Of a DNA stretch of 64,000 nucleotides, positions 15,051 to 22,327 are shown piece by piece. The stretch's first letter is position 1; every line of letters begins with the position of its first letter. Source of the DNA: a virus; IMG/VR virus record IMGVR_UViG_3300047509_000085, positions 1 to 64,000 of that record; one strand, written 5' to 3'. A program made the position numbers and the translations under genes. The notes beneath the pieces were generated by a model, which did not search any database, had not been told where the DNA came from, and saw only the letters and a list, made by a program, of their open reading frames with translations.

Positions 15051-15439
15051 AGCAGCGCCAGGTAAGGCCGCGTGCTGGAGAGCCGGTGGGGACCGGCGGT
15101 GGCGGGACTGCGACCCTTGATGCCGAGCCTTGGGAAATCTGCACCATCGGATCGTGCCAGCGGCATCAAGCGTGCATGTATCGTCCGTGTCGCAACCCCA
15201 CGGCGCGCAAGTCCGTAGAACCACGTATTGCGGCTGACGATGCGCGCGACTGTACTGTGGTGAGCCATAGCGCGGTCCCTATCCGTGCGACGGTCCGGTC
15301 GCGTTCCGGGGCACAAACCCGGGCGCGGCCTCCGGCCAAGCATGGCCCGATCATGCCAGATTCGCAAGCACAGCCCGCGGCGGACGAGCCGCCATGGGAT
15401 GGCCGGGGCTTTCCTCCGCCTTGGGCGTGGTGGCCGTAA
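15047..15439 (+). CDS. Hypothetical Pro/Arg-rich protein with Cys cluster
   Basis: 130 residues from a GTG overlapping the methyltransferase stop (GTGA); its TAA overlaps the next ATG. The only ordered-looking part is EPWEICTIGSCQRHQACMYR, with Cys and His in a zinc-like pattern. The flanks are Gly/Arg/Pro-rich. The tight overlaps support a real gene, but composition is unhelpful. Confidence 0.45.
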   Translation: MKQRQVRPRAGEPVGTGGGGTATLDAEPWEICTIGSCQRHQACMYRPCRNPTARKSVEPRIAADDARDCTVVSHSAVPIRATVRSRSGAQTRARPPAKHGPIMPDSQAQPAADEPPWDGRGFPPPWAWWP

Positions 15440-16452
15440 TGGTCGTCCGCATCATCCAAGGTGACGCCCGCCTCGTGCTCCCGACGCTGGCGAGCGGCAG
15501 CGTGCAGTGTGTCGTCACCTCGCCGCCCTACTATGGCCTGCGGGACTATGGCGTTGCCGGGCAGATCGGCATGGAGATGACCCCTGCCGAATACATCGGA
15601 GCGATGGTCGAAGTCTTCAGCGAAGTGCGGCGCGTTCTCGCCAACGACGGAACGTGCTGGCTGAACCTGGGAGACAGTTACGCCAACGATGGTAAATGGG
15701 GTGGCGAGACTGGAGGGAAGCAGGCTTACCTCGATGACGCCAACCGCAAGCGAGTCGGTCGAGAGAAGCGGATAACCGGCCTAAAGCCCAAAGACCTCCT
15801 GATGATCCCCGCGCGCGTCGCCCTCGCCCTCCAGGCTGACGGCTGGTGGCTGCGCAGCGAAATCGTGTGGGCGAAACCGAATCCTATGCCTGAGTCGGTG
15901 ACTGATCGGCCGACCAGTTCGCACGAGAAGATATTTCTGCTGACCAAGAGCGCGCGGTATTTCTGGGATGCGGATGCGATTTGGGAAACTGCCGACAGAC
16001 CTGAAGGCTCTGGCAATGTGGAGCGTAAATACCGAATAGATGCTGGGGGCAATCCAGGACACAACGGACACCAGGGTTTTAGCGTCCCTTGGCAAGGCAC
16101 CACCCGCAACATCCGCAACGTCTGGACGATCGCCACCGCGCCCTACGCCGAAGCACACTTTGCTACATTCCCGCCCGAGCTTGCCGAGCGATGCATCAAG
16201 GCTGGCAGCCGCCCAGGTGACACGGTGCTTGATCCGTTCGCTGGCGCGTTCACGGCCCCGATGGTTGCTGATCGGCTGGGGCGTGATGCGATAGGCATCG
16301 AACTGTCGGAAGCCTACTGCGCGCTGGCCCGATCTCGCATCGCAGCCGATGCCGGTATGTTTGCTGACATCCGTGAGGGCGCCGCGCTTTCGCCGGTCAC
16401 TGTGCAGCCGCCGCCGGACCTGTTCACGCAGTTACCCGAGGCGGCCAACTGA
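15439..16452 (+). CDS. DNA methyltransferase (SPPY, N4-cytosine type) with altered motif I
   Basis: 337 residues. SPPYYGLRDYG (28-38) is the catalytic motif of N4-cytosine beta-class enzymes; SANDGTCWLNLGDSYAND-like and IVWAKPNPMPESVTDRPT segments fit the same family. Motif I near the C-terminus reads DPFAGAFTAPMVADRLGRDA (265-284), where the family normally has FxGxGT; Phe and Thr-Ala-Pro replace the Gly-Thr-Thr of the SAM loop. Activity may therefore be reduced. The gene is otherwise full length and co-transcribed with the first methyltransferase. Confidence 0.82.
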   Translation: MVVRIIQGDARLVLPTLASGSVQCVVTSPPYYGLRDYGVAGQIGMEMTPAEYIGAMVEVFSEVRRVLANDGTCWLNLGDSYANDGKWGGETGGKQAYLDDANRKRVGREKRITGLKPKDLLMIPARVALALQADGWWLRSEIVWAKPNPMPESVTDRPTSSHEKIFLLTKSARYFWDADAIWETADRPEGSGNVERKYRIDAGGNPGHNGHQGFSVPWQGTTRNIRNVWTIATAPYAEAHFATFPPELAERCIKAGSRPGDTVLDPFAGAFTAPMVADRLGRDAIGIELSEAYCALARSRIAADAGMFADIREGAALSPVTVQPPPDLFTQLPEAAN

Positions 16453-16718
16453 TGCGCCCGCGCATCCCGCCCCGCTATCGCTGCGAGGTCTGCGGCGAGG
16501 CGTTCCGCGGCAAGGCGGACAACGCCAACCGCTTCTGCTCGCGCGTCTGCGCGCGGTTCCGCAAGCACGCCCCCGAGGTGGTTGCGGCGGTGCGCGCCTT
16601 GTGGCACGGCCCGCTGTCGACACGCGAGATCGCGCGGCGGTGCGGCCTGCCATCGCGATGGGCGGTCAACGCGCTGGCGCAGCGGCAGGGCTGGCCGAGC
16701 CGGGCGGCGGCGTCGTGA
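16452..16718 (+). CDS. Small zinc-finger/HTH protein
   Basis: 88 residues. An N-terminal zinc knuckle (YRCEVCGEAF...NRFCSRVCARF) is followed by an HTH (LSTREIARRCGLPSRWAVNA). Similar small proteins are frequent between phage DNA-modification genes. ATG overlaps the methyltransferase stop by one base. Confidence 0.65.
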   Translation: MRPRIPPRYRCEVCGEAFRGKADNANRFCSRVCARFRKHAPEVVAAVRALWHGPLSTREIARRCGLPSRWAVNALAQRQGWPSRAAAS

Positions 16719-17194
16719 TCGCCGCGCTCTATGTCCAGGCCGATAGATTTCGCAGCCGTTTCTTCGCGAAAACTGAACGCGACGAAAATACGGGCTGCCT
16801 TGTCTGGACTGCGAGCAAAAGCAAGAAAGGATACGGCCAGATAATGGCTGTCAGAAATCGGCCCGTTCTGGCTCACAGGGCCGCATGGGCACTCGTCCAT
16901 GGCGTTTGGCCAAAGGATTGTCTGCTTCATATCTGTGACAACGCTTCGTGCGTCGAGATTACTCATCTCCGAGAGGGAAGTAGGGCTGATAACAACGCGG
17001 ATATGGAACGGAAGGGTCGCGCCCGTAGGGTAGTCACCCGTGGCGAGCGTAATGGTTCCGCAAAGCTGAGTGTGGAGGCTGTTTTACACATTCGTTCTTC
17101 AACCGCCTCTGGACCTGTCTTAGCGAAGCAATTTGGTGTTGGCCGCTCTCTGATCAGCCAAATACGTCGTCGCCTCGGGTGGAGGCATATATGA
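16715..17194 (+). CDS. HNH endonuclease with C-terminal HTH
   Basis: 159 residues from GTG 16715, overlapping the previous stop. HNH_3 core: AHRAAWALVHGVWPKDCLLH, ICDNASCVEITHLREG, with Asn in place of one His. The C-terminal HTH (GPVLAKQFGVGRSLISQIRR) would give site specificity. Typical free-standing phage homing nuclease. Its A+T-rich segments stand out from its neighbours. Confidence 0.8.
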   Translation: MIAALYVQADRFRSRFFAKTERDENTGCLVWTASKSKKGYGQIMAVRNRPVLAHRAAWALVHGVWPKDCLLHICDNASCVEITHLREGSRADNNADMERKGRARRVVTRGERNGSAKLSVEAVLHIRSSTASGPVLAKQFGVGRSLISQIRRRLGWRHI

Positions 17195-17820
17195 CGATTG
17201 CTGCATTGTTTGTTGCCGCAAACGGAATCTATGCCGGGATGCCGGGCGTTGACCTCTGGCCGGAGGCCAGAGACGCGCGGCTATATGCCGGACCATGGCC
17301 ATGCCTGGCGCACCCGCCCTGTCAGCGATGGGGACGCTACTGGCATGGCAGCCCGCGGAAGCCGCATCAGTTTGAGATGGGCGACGACAGCGGCTGCTTT
17401 GCCGCCGCGCTGGCCTCTGTGCGGGCCTGGGGCGGCGTGCTGGAGCACCCGGCCTACAGCCATGCGTGGCTTGCTCACGGCCTGCCGTGGCCGTCACCAA
17501 CGGGCGGTTGGCAGCGTGACATTGACGGCGGCTGGTGCTGTCAGGTCGAGCAGGGGCATTACGGGCACGCCTCGCGCAAGGCGACGTGGCTGTATGCGAT
17601 CGGCACCGATCTGCCGGAGTTGACCTGGGGCGGTAGCGGGCAGCGCATCGATCCCGGTCTGCTGGCGCGCCGCGGCTACGAATACGCGCGCCGCTGCGGC
17701 ATCGTCGGGTTGGCTGGCGGCAAGCACAAGCAGGAGATCAGGAACGCGACGCCGCTGCCGTTTGCCGAACTGCTGGTGTCGATCGCGCGGACGGCGCAGC
17801 CGCAGGCGGTGGCGGCGTGA
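17191..17820 (+). CDS. Conserved phage protein (AHPPCxRW type)
   Basis: 209 residues from ATG 17191 with GGAGG eight bases upstream. Conserved signatures: LAHPPCQRWGRYW, GGVLEHPAYSHAW, GWQRDIDGGWCCQVEQGHYG and ASRKATWLYAIGTDLPELTW. A widespread phage family of unknown function, sometimes linked to methyltransferase-like folds; here it follows two DNA methyltransferases. GVLEHP resembles the catalytic context of modification enzymes, but that is speculation. Confidence 0.7.
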   Translation: MTIAALFVAANGIYAGMPGVDLWPEARDARLYAGPWPCLAHPPCQRWGRYWHGSPRKPHQFEMGDDSGCFAAALASVRAWGGVLEHPAYSHAWLAHGLPWPSPTGGWQRDIDGGWCCQVEQGHYGHASRKATWLYAIGTDLPELTWGGSGQRIDPGLLARRGYEYARRCGIVGLAGGKHKQEIRNATPLPFAELLVSIARTAQPQAVAA

Positions 17821-17999
17821 TCTCCAGCACCACACCCATGCGCGCGACACTTTCCTTCCCGTCGCGCCGTCGGCTTCGTCGGCAGCCGCACGCCGCCGGC
17901 ACGATCGGATCGTTACCCCACACCTGCCGGGCGACGTGGCCGCCGCGTTGGCGTCGCCCGGTCCTTTTGGCGCGCGGGTAACGCGGTGAGGACGGCGCC
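17821..17999. other. Interval without a confident gene
   Basis: A 47-codon plus-strand ORF (ATG 17838) is possible but is extremely Arg/Pro-rich, and a second frame is equally open; neither has a ribosome site. No repeat or hairpin stands out. Confidence 0.3.
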
Positions 18000-18224
18000 A
18001 TGAGCAACGAGCAGCCCCGGTGCCTGTGCTGTCCGATCTGCGGGCGGGAGCTCGCGCTGTCGGCGCCAGTGCCGCGGCATTGGACGGCAGCGCATGTGTG
18101 GCTTGCGCGCAAGCTGCACGGCCTGGGCATGAACGCGCCGGGCATTGCGCACGTCATGAGCACGACGCGCCGGGCGGTCGATGGGCAGGTCTGGCGCGAT
18201 GCGCAGCGGGGGAGGCGGCATTGA
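18000..18224 (+). CDS. Small zinc-finger/GcrA-like HTH protein
   Basis: 74 residues. CLCCPICGREL is a zinc knuckle; HVWLARKLHGLGMNAPGIAH, VMSTTRRAVDGQVWR resembles the GcrA-type HTH that scans for N6-methylated promoters in alphaproteobacteria. With adenine-type methyltransferases upstream, methylation-sensitive regulation is conceivable but unproven. Confidence 0.55.
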   Translation: MSNEQPRCLCCPICGRELALSAPVPRHWTAAHVWLARKLHGLGMNAPGIAHVMSTTRRAVDGQVWRDAQRGRRH

Positions 18225-18343
18225 GCAACCGGCAACGCCCGTCCTGCGCGCACTGCGGCGGCCCACTCGACAAGCGGCAGCGCAAGTACTGCAACGCCAT
18301 TTGCATGCGTGCGGCGCGGCTGATCGCGGAGGTGGCCGCATGA
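18221..18343 (+). CDS. 40-residue zinc-knuckle protein
   Basis: From TTG 18221 overlapping the previous stop: SCAHCGGPLDKRQRKYCNAI, CMRAARL. CxxC and CxxxC form one treble-clef-like zinc site. The preceding GGGGGAGG is an excellent ribosome site, making this tiny gene credible. Confidence 0.6.
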   Translation: MSNRQRPSCAHCGGPLDKRQRKYCNAICMRAARLIAEVAA

Positions 18344-18543
18344 GACGCGCAGCCAAGCCCATCCGCGTGTTCTACAGCGAGCTCAGCCGTCGTTTCTACG
18401 CGACGCGCTCCTGGCGGGAGATCGCGCCGGGGCGGATCGAGGTCACGGGCGAGCAGTTCGACGTGACCAACGACATCGCGGCGCTGATCGAGCAGCACGG
18501 CATTACGTTCGCCAAGCGCGCGGACGAGGAGCAGGCCGCATGA
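18340..18543 (+). CDS. Hypothetical phage protein
   Basis: 67 residues (MRRAAKPIRVFYSELSRRFY), with four-base overlaps on both sides and a beta-strand-rich N-terminal half ending in an acidic tail. Function unknown. Confidence 0.6.
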   Translation: MRRAAKPIRVFYSELSRRFYATRSWREIAPGRIEVTGEQFDVTNDIAALIEQHGITFAKRADEEQAA

Positions 18544-18794
18544 TCCGAACGCGCACTCTATGGGCGATCTTGCGGCGTTGCGACAACGTGCTCGACGGCG
18601 CGCGGCAATGGCTGGACGGCGATCCCGACCATGTTACGCGCACGAAGCTGTTTGAAACACGCAGGGCAGCGCGTGAGCACATCCAGTTGGCATACGGATA
18701 CTTCGCAGAACGGCCGGACCTGTATGCCGAGCCGCACGGGTGGCGGATGCCGCAGGCAGTACGTGTTGTGGTGTCGGTCGAGGCGTCGGTATGA
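18540..18794 (+). CDS. Hypothetical phage protein
   Basis: 84 residues, helical (RRCDNVLDGARQWLDGDPDH ... RRAAREHIQLAYGYFAERPD). Overlaps both neighbours (ATGA). Function unknown. Confidence 0.6.
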   Translation: MIRTRTLWAILRRCDNVLDGARQWLDGDPDHVTRTKLFETRRAAREHIQLAYGYFAERPDLYAEPHGWRMPQAVRVVVSVEASV

Positions 18795-19042
18795 GCGCCC
18801 GGTCCTACTGGCAGTCCTGCGCTGCCGACACCGACCGGGCCAGGGACGCCATCCGCTCGTGGTTCGCGCCGCTGTCGGACGGGATGACGCCGTACCAGGC
18901 GGAAATCCTCTGCGATGCAGCAACGGACGCCGAGAAGCGGCTGCGGGCGTTCATGACGGACGATAGCGGCGCGCGCTTTCAGTTCGAGCGTTCGCGCGGC
19001 AGGCGCAGCACGGCGATCTCGATGCGACGGATTGCGTCATGA
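18791..19042 (+). CDS. Hypothetical phage protein
   Basis: 83 residues (MSARSYWQSCAADTDRARDA), helical, ending in a basic segment (RSRGRRSTAISMRRIAS). Four-base overlaps on both sides. Function unknown. Confidence 0.6.
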   Translation: MSARSYWQSCAADTDRARDAIRSWFAPLSDGMTPYQAEILCDAATDAEKRLRAFMTDDSGARFQFERSRGRRSTAISMRRIAS

Positions 19043-19311
19043 CCGCGCGTCTGGCCCTGCAATGCTCGACCTGCGGCGTCGAGGAGGTAACCATGAGCGC
19101 GATCAAAAGCAATACATCCGCCGAATATTACACAGTCGTTTACAGGGTCGAAGGCGACTGCGCGCAGCACAGCGAATGGTGGCACGGACTGCGCCCGCTG
19201 TTCCTGGCCGATGGTTCGCCACCAGTCAGTATCACCGTGATCGCCAGGGGTGATCTACTCGATCGGCTGGATCGCCTGGCCGATACGATTGCTAAGGCAA
19301 CGCCGCCGTGA
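19039..19311 (+). CDS. Small protein carrying a copied N-terminal Cys motif
   Basis: 90 residues if started at ATG 19039, where the first 14 (MTARLALQCSTCGVEEV) nearly repeat the start of the next gene. An internal ATG at 19093 has a strong ribosome site (GAGGAGG), so the functional gene may be the 72-residue part (MSAIKSNTSAEYYTVVYRVE). It looks as if a gene was inserted behind a duplicated start, keeping the reading frame. Function unknown. Confidence 0.6.
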   Translation: MTARLALQCSTCGVEEVTMSAIKSNTSAEYYTVVYRVEGDCAQHSEWWHGLRPLFLADGSPPVSITVIARGDLLDRLDRLADTIAKATPP

Positions 19312-19517
19312 CCGCGCGCCTGGCCCTGCGGTGCTCGACCTGCGGCGTGGCTGAAGCCGTGGTGATGGCCGTGACGCCGGGATCGGAGCCGGTGTGCATC
19401 CTTGGCTTCCCGATCGAGGCCGGTGAGCCGGAGCGACGTTACTGCTTAGGTTGCTGGTTGTCGCGCTTTGGCGATGGCCAGGCACGGGCGGCGGCAACGC
19501 TGGAGCGTGCGCCATGA
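19308..19517 (+). CDS. Small Cys-rich protein
   Basis: 69 residues from GTG 19308 overlapping the previous stop. CSTCG near the start and YCLGCWL near the end could form one zinc site. Its first ~40 bases are repeated at 19039 with few changes. Function unknown. Confidence 0.6.
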   Translation: MTARLALRCSTCGVAEAVVMAVTPGSEPVCILGFPIEAGEPERRYCLGCWLSRFGDGQARAAATLERAP

Positions 19518-19816
19518 ACGGCGGCAAGAAGGCTATACTGGCGTTCTTCCGGCAATACCTTGCGATGCCTGGTAATGCCGACATCGAGGTTAGCGTTGGC
19601 CATGCCCTCGATACCCCGACCGAGCGGCTGCTGCTGATCTCGGTGTCCCATGCCGGCCACGAAACTGCTGCGCTGGCGATGCCGCCGGACGACGCGCGGG
19701 CGTTTGCCGACATCGCGGAGCAAACGATGCACCGCTATCCGGATGTCGATGGTCTGGCGAATCTGATCCTCGCATTGCGTGGCGGGGCGGATTTGCTGGA
19801 GCGCGGTGCGCCATGA
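19514..19816 (+). CDS. Hypothetical phage protein
   Basis: 100 residues from ATG 19514 (MNGGKKAILAFFRQYLAMPG); the longer frame from 19451 is a shadow. Alternating strands and helices; acidic centre (PPDDARAFADIAEQTMHRYP). Overlaps both neighbours by four bases. Confidence 0.6.
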   Translation: MNGGKKAILAFFRQYLAMPGNADIEVSVGHALDTPTERLLLISVSHAGHETAALAMPPDDARAFADIAEQTMHRYPDVDGLANLILALRGGADLLERGAP

Positions 19817-20304
19817 GCGCGCCAGCCCCATCGACGCGGCGCGTGGGCGAAACGCGGGGGCGGCGGCCGTTCAGGCTGACGGAATACGTGGTGCCGGAGG
19901 ACACGTTACAGGTGTCGTGCGCCGATCTGCTGTGGAAGCTGGTGATGCCACCGGCCGAGTGGGCAGCTTATCCCGCCGGCCACATCAAGCTCACCGGGCA
20001 GCAGAAGGCAAAGCTCTACCGCATGGGCCTGAAGCCGAACTGGCCGGACTTCATGGTGAGCTACAACGGCATGCTCGGGATCGAATTGAAGACGGTCACC
20101 GGCCGGTTGTCGATAGAGCGCAACATCAAGGTGCGCGACCGGCGCGGCAACATCCGTATCAAGCGGGTGGAAGGCCAGCGCGAGGTATTCCCGCGCCTGG
20201 AGGCATCGGGCGGGTTCACGCGCATTGTGGTGTGCCGGACGCTAGAGGAGGTCGAGGCCGAGTTGCGAGCGTTCGGTGTGCCGCTGCGCGGATCGGTGGC
20301 ATGA
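19813..20304 (+). CDS. VRR-NUC-like nuclease
   Basis: 163 residues. LYRMGLKPNWPDFMVSYNGM then LGIELKTVTGRLS is the VRR-NUC core (G..PDF...IELK), with Asp and the Glu-x-Lys pair as likely metal ligands. The family's usual Gln on the following helix is not obvious. VRR-NUC proteins act on branched DNA in recombination; in phages they may resolve replication intermediates. Confidence 0.75.
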   Translation: MSAPAPSTRRVGETRGRRPFRLTEYVVPEDTLQVSCADLLWKLVMPPAEWAAYPAGHIKLTGQQKAKLYRMGLKPNWPDFMVSYNGMLGIELKTVTGRLSIERNIKVRDRRGNIRIKRVEGQREVFPRLEASGGFTRIVVCRTLEEVEAELRAFGVPLRGSVA

Positions 20305-20522
20305 CCGGCGCGGGGCGCAGCGGGCGGTATGTCACCACCATGGTCGACGTGTGGGTTGACGTGGGTGCCGCTGTGCTGGCTGTGCCGCTCGTGGCAATCG
20401 GGCTGGCCGAGGGGCATCCGCTGGCAGCGGTCGGGATGGCATGGCTCGGCGGCGGTGCGGCGGTCTACGCGCTGTCGGACTACCGCGACGTGCTGCGCCA
20501 TCGGGCGGGGCTGCTGCCATGA
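20301..20522 (+). CDS. Small two-span membrane protein
   Basis: 73 residues. Two hydrophobic stretches (VDVGAAVLAVPLVAIGLA and LAAVGMAWLGGGAAVYAL) are followed by a charged tail. The start (ATGACCGGCGCGG) is repeated at the next gene. Function unknown. Confidence 0.6.
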   Translation: MTGAGRSGRYVTTMVDVWVDVGAAVLAVPLVAIGLAEGHPLAAVGMAWLGGGAAVYALSDYRDVLRHRAGLLP

Positions 20523-20647
20523 CCGGCGCGGCGCGCGGCGGGCGGGGTGATGGCGTTGCCCACAAGAGAAACCCCACTGATGCTGGGCGCATCGGTGGGG
20601 CTGTAACCAACACAAGGAAGGAACTGGAACGCTATGGAACACGCTAG
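20519..20647 (+). CDS. 42-residue basic protein
   Basis: Starts MTGAARGGRGDGVAHKRNPT; Gly/Arg-rich with no hydrophobic segment. ATG overlaps the previous stop and the frame overlaps the next gene by 14 bases. Its opening bases copy those of the preceding gene. Modest support. Confidence 0.45.
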   Translation: MTGAARGGRGDGVAHKRNPTDAGRIGGAVTNTRKELERYGTR

Positions 20648-21698
20648 CACAAACACGACCGGGAATGGAACTGCCGGCAGCAAGTCGGCGCCCTATTCGG
20701 AGACACAGCTTGCCGGTCTGTCGTCGGAGCACCGGATGGTGACGCCGGCCGAGGCCAAGGCGCTGCGGGAAAGCTGCCTGTTCGCACGGCAGCGTTCGGT
20801 GAGGCCGGGCCATGTGCATCGGCTGGCGTTCGAGATGGGGCGTGGCTGGTTTCTGCAAGGGACGCCGATCTGGTTCTGCGTGCTGCCGGACAGGTCCATG
20901 CTGCTGGTGAACGGCAACCACACGCTTGAGGCGGTGGTTGAGGCCGGGGTTAGCGTGCCGCTGACGCTGATTTACCAGCAAGTCGCGGACGAGGAAGAAG
21001 CGGCGGCGGCATATGCGTGTTTCGACATTCAGAGGACACGCGGCTGGTCGGACGCTGCCCGGGCGATTGGTGCCGACCACGATCTTATCAATTCCGGTAA
21101 GGTCATTGCGGCGCTCACTCCGATTATGCTCGGCTTCGAGCGTCGGTCTGCTGGCACCTTGGCCCAGATGGATCTTCTTTCACGGCGGCGGCGTTTCGAG
21201 GTTCTGGAGGAATATCGCGGCGCAGCCGGTCTGTTGCATGCGGCGTGCCTGGGGTCGTCTGCGGTGAACCAGCGACTGATCCTCCGGGCTGGGGTTTACT
21301 CTGTCGCTCTGGTGACGGCGCGTTATCAGCCGTCGTCTGCGGAGGAGTTCTGGGGCGGCCTGGTGCATGATGACGGGTTACGGGTCAATGACCCGCGGAA
21401 GTCGCTGCTGAAATACCTCTCACTGCGGACTGTTGGAACGGCGGGAGAGGACCGTTACGACCTGACGATCGCGGCGGCGCAGGCGTGGAACGCGCACTTT
21501 GATGGCCGGACACTGAACAACCCGCGCCCCGGTCAATCCGTGCGGTTTACGCTGCTCGGAACGCCCTGGGGCAAACCGTCGAGAGCCTCCGTCACGACCC
21601 CCGTGACGGGGGCTGTTAAGCTCGCCATCGGAACGAAAACGAACGGCGGCGGCGGTCGCGAATCGGTCGCGGTGTACGGGGCGCCAAGGGCTCGCTGA
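20634..21698 (+). CDS. ParB/sulfiredoxin-fold-like protein
   Basis: 354 residues. Residues ~70-125 read FLQGTPIWFCVLPDRSMLLV, NGNHTLEAVVEAGVSVPLTL; the NGNHTLEA turn parallels the DGQHR/GERR turn of ParB-like domains, which bind or hydrolyse nucleotides. CFDIQRTRGWSDAARAIGAD follows, then an all-helical C-terminal half. It may be a DNA-associated regulator or nuclease, but no catalytic set is certain. A terminator-like hairpin follows. Confidence 0.55.
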   Translation: MEHASTNTTGNGTAGSKSAPYSETQLAGLSSEHRMVTPAEAKALRESCLFARQRSVRPGHVHRLAFEMGRGWFLQGTPIWFCVLPDRSMLLVNGNHTLEAVVEAGVSVPLTLIYQQVADEEEAAAAYACFDIQRTRGWSDAARAIGADHDLINSGKVIAALTPIMLGFERRSAGTLAQMDLLSRRRRFEVLEEYRGAAGLLHAACLGSSAVNQRLILRAGVYSVALVTARYQPSSAEEFWGGLVHDDGLRVNDPRKSLLKYLSLRTVGTAGEDRYDLTIAAAQAWNAHFDGRTLNNPRPGQSVRFTLLGTPWGKPSRASVTTPVTGAVKLAIGTKTNGGGGRESVAVYGAPRAR

Positions 21699-21735
21699 TG
21701 GTTGCCCGACTCCCCTTGTTCATGCAGAATCAAAA

Positions 21736-21763
21736 CGCCCCTGCCGTTGGAGCGGCAAGGGCG
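21736..21763 (+). terminator. Rho-independent-like terminator
   Basis: CGCCCCTGCCG / CGGCAAGGGCG pair over ten positions with one mismatch around a six-base loop, followed by CTGTTCTT. Located 37 bases after the ParB-like gene. Confidence 0.6.
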
Positions 21764-21864
21764 CTGTTCTTAACAGAACCGGCGGCGAGGCCGGATCGGG
21801 ATATAGGGAGCCGTCAACCCCTGTTTCTCACAAAGCCTCCTGCTGGTCAAGGCGGAGCTTTGTC

Positions 21865-22206
21865 ATGAGCGATCACCCGACAATCGCGTGTGTCCAAGCT
21901 GTTGTCGCGCGGCATTTCCGAACGCGGCTGGTGGACATGTACTCGAGGCGGCGGGGGCGGGCGGTGGCCCGGCCGCGGCAGGTCGCGATGTGGGTGGCGC
22001 GATACACCACGATGGCGACGCTGCTGGAGATCGGGCTGGAGTTCGGCGGGCGTCACCACACCACGGTCATGCAGGCGATCAGAGTGATCGACCACATCAT
22101 GACCATGCGGCCGGAGTTCGCGGCCGAGGTATGGGCAGCGGTACAAGAGATTGATTCTGTGGAAAGCGTAGGGATGCGCCGCGCGCTGATAAGGTTGGTC
22201 GCGTGA
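21865..22206 (+). CDS. DnaA domain IV-like DNA-binding protein, probable initiator
   Basis: 113 residues consisting almost only of the DnaA C-terminal DNA-binding domain: VQAVVARHFRTRLVDMYSRR, RGRAVARPRQVAMWVARYTT and GGRHHTTVMQAIRVIDHI. Host DnaA has GGRDHTTV here; the Asp that helps read the box is His in this protein. No AAA+ domain is present, so it cannot hydrolyse ATP itself. A perfect TTATCCACA lies 13 bases after the gene. It probably marks or competes for the phage origin with host DnaA. Confidence 0.85.
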   Translation: MSDHPTIACVQAVVARHFRTRLVDMYSRRRGRAVARPRQVAMWVARYTTMATLLEIGLEFGGRHHTTVMQAIRVIDHIMTMRPEFAAEVWAAVQEIDSVESVGMRRALIRLVA

Positions 22207-22218
22207 TGATTACCCAGG

Positions 22219-22227
22219 TTATCCACA
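22219..22227 (+). promoter_or_regulatory. DnaA box, candidate replication origin
   Basis: TTATCCACA, a perfect consensus DnaA box, in the ~120-base gap between the DnaA-like gene and the replication gene. This is the natural place for an origin. No clear iteron array is visible around it. Confidence 0.6.
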
Positions 22228-22327
22228 TCAGTCACCAGGTACCACATCCATCCCCAGAGTCTGCGCGTACGGGGCGTAGATTGTGGTGTAAATGGTCTGT
22301 TCAACCCGAGCAGGAAAGGTTGGACAC

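Noticed and set aside
13971-15224. 417-codon minus-strand ORF opposite the GIY-YIG-like and first methyltransferase genes
   Set aside because: Plus-strand frames carry diagnostic motifs; this frame has none.
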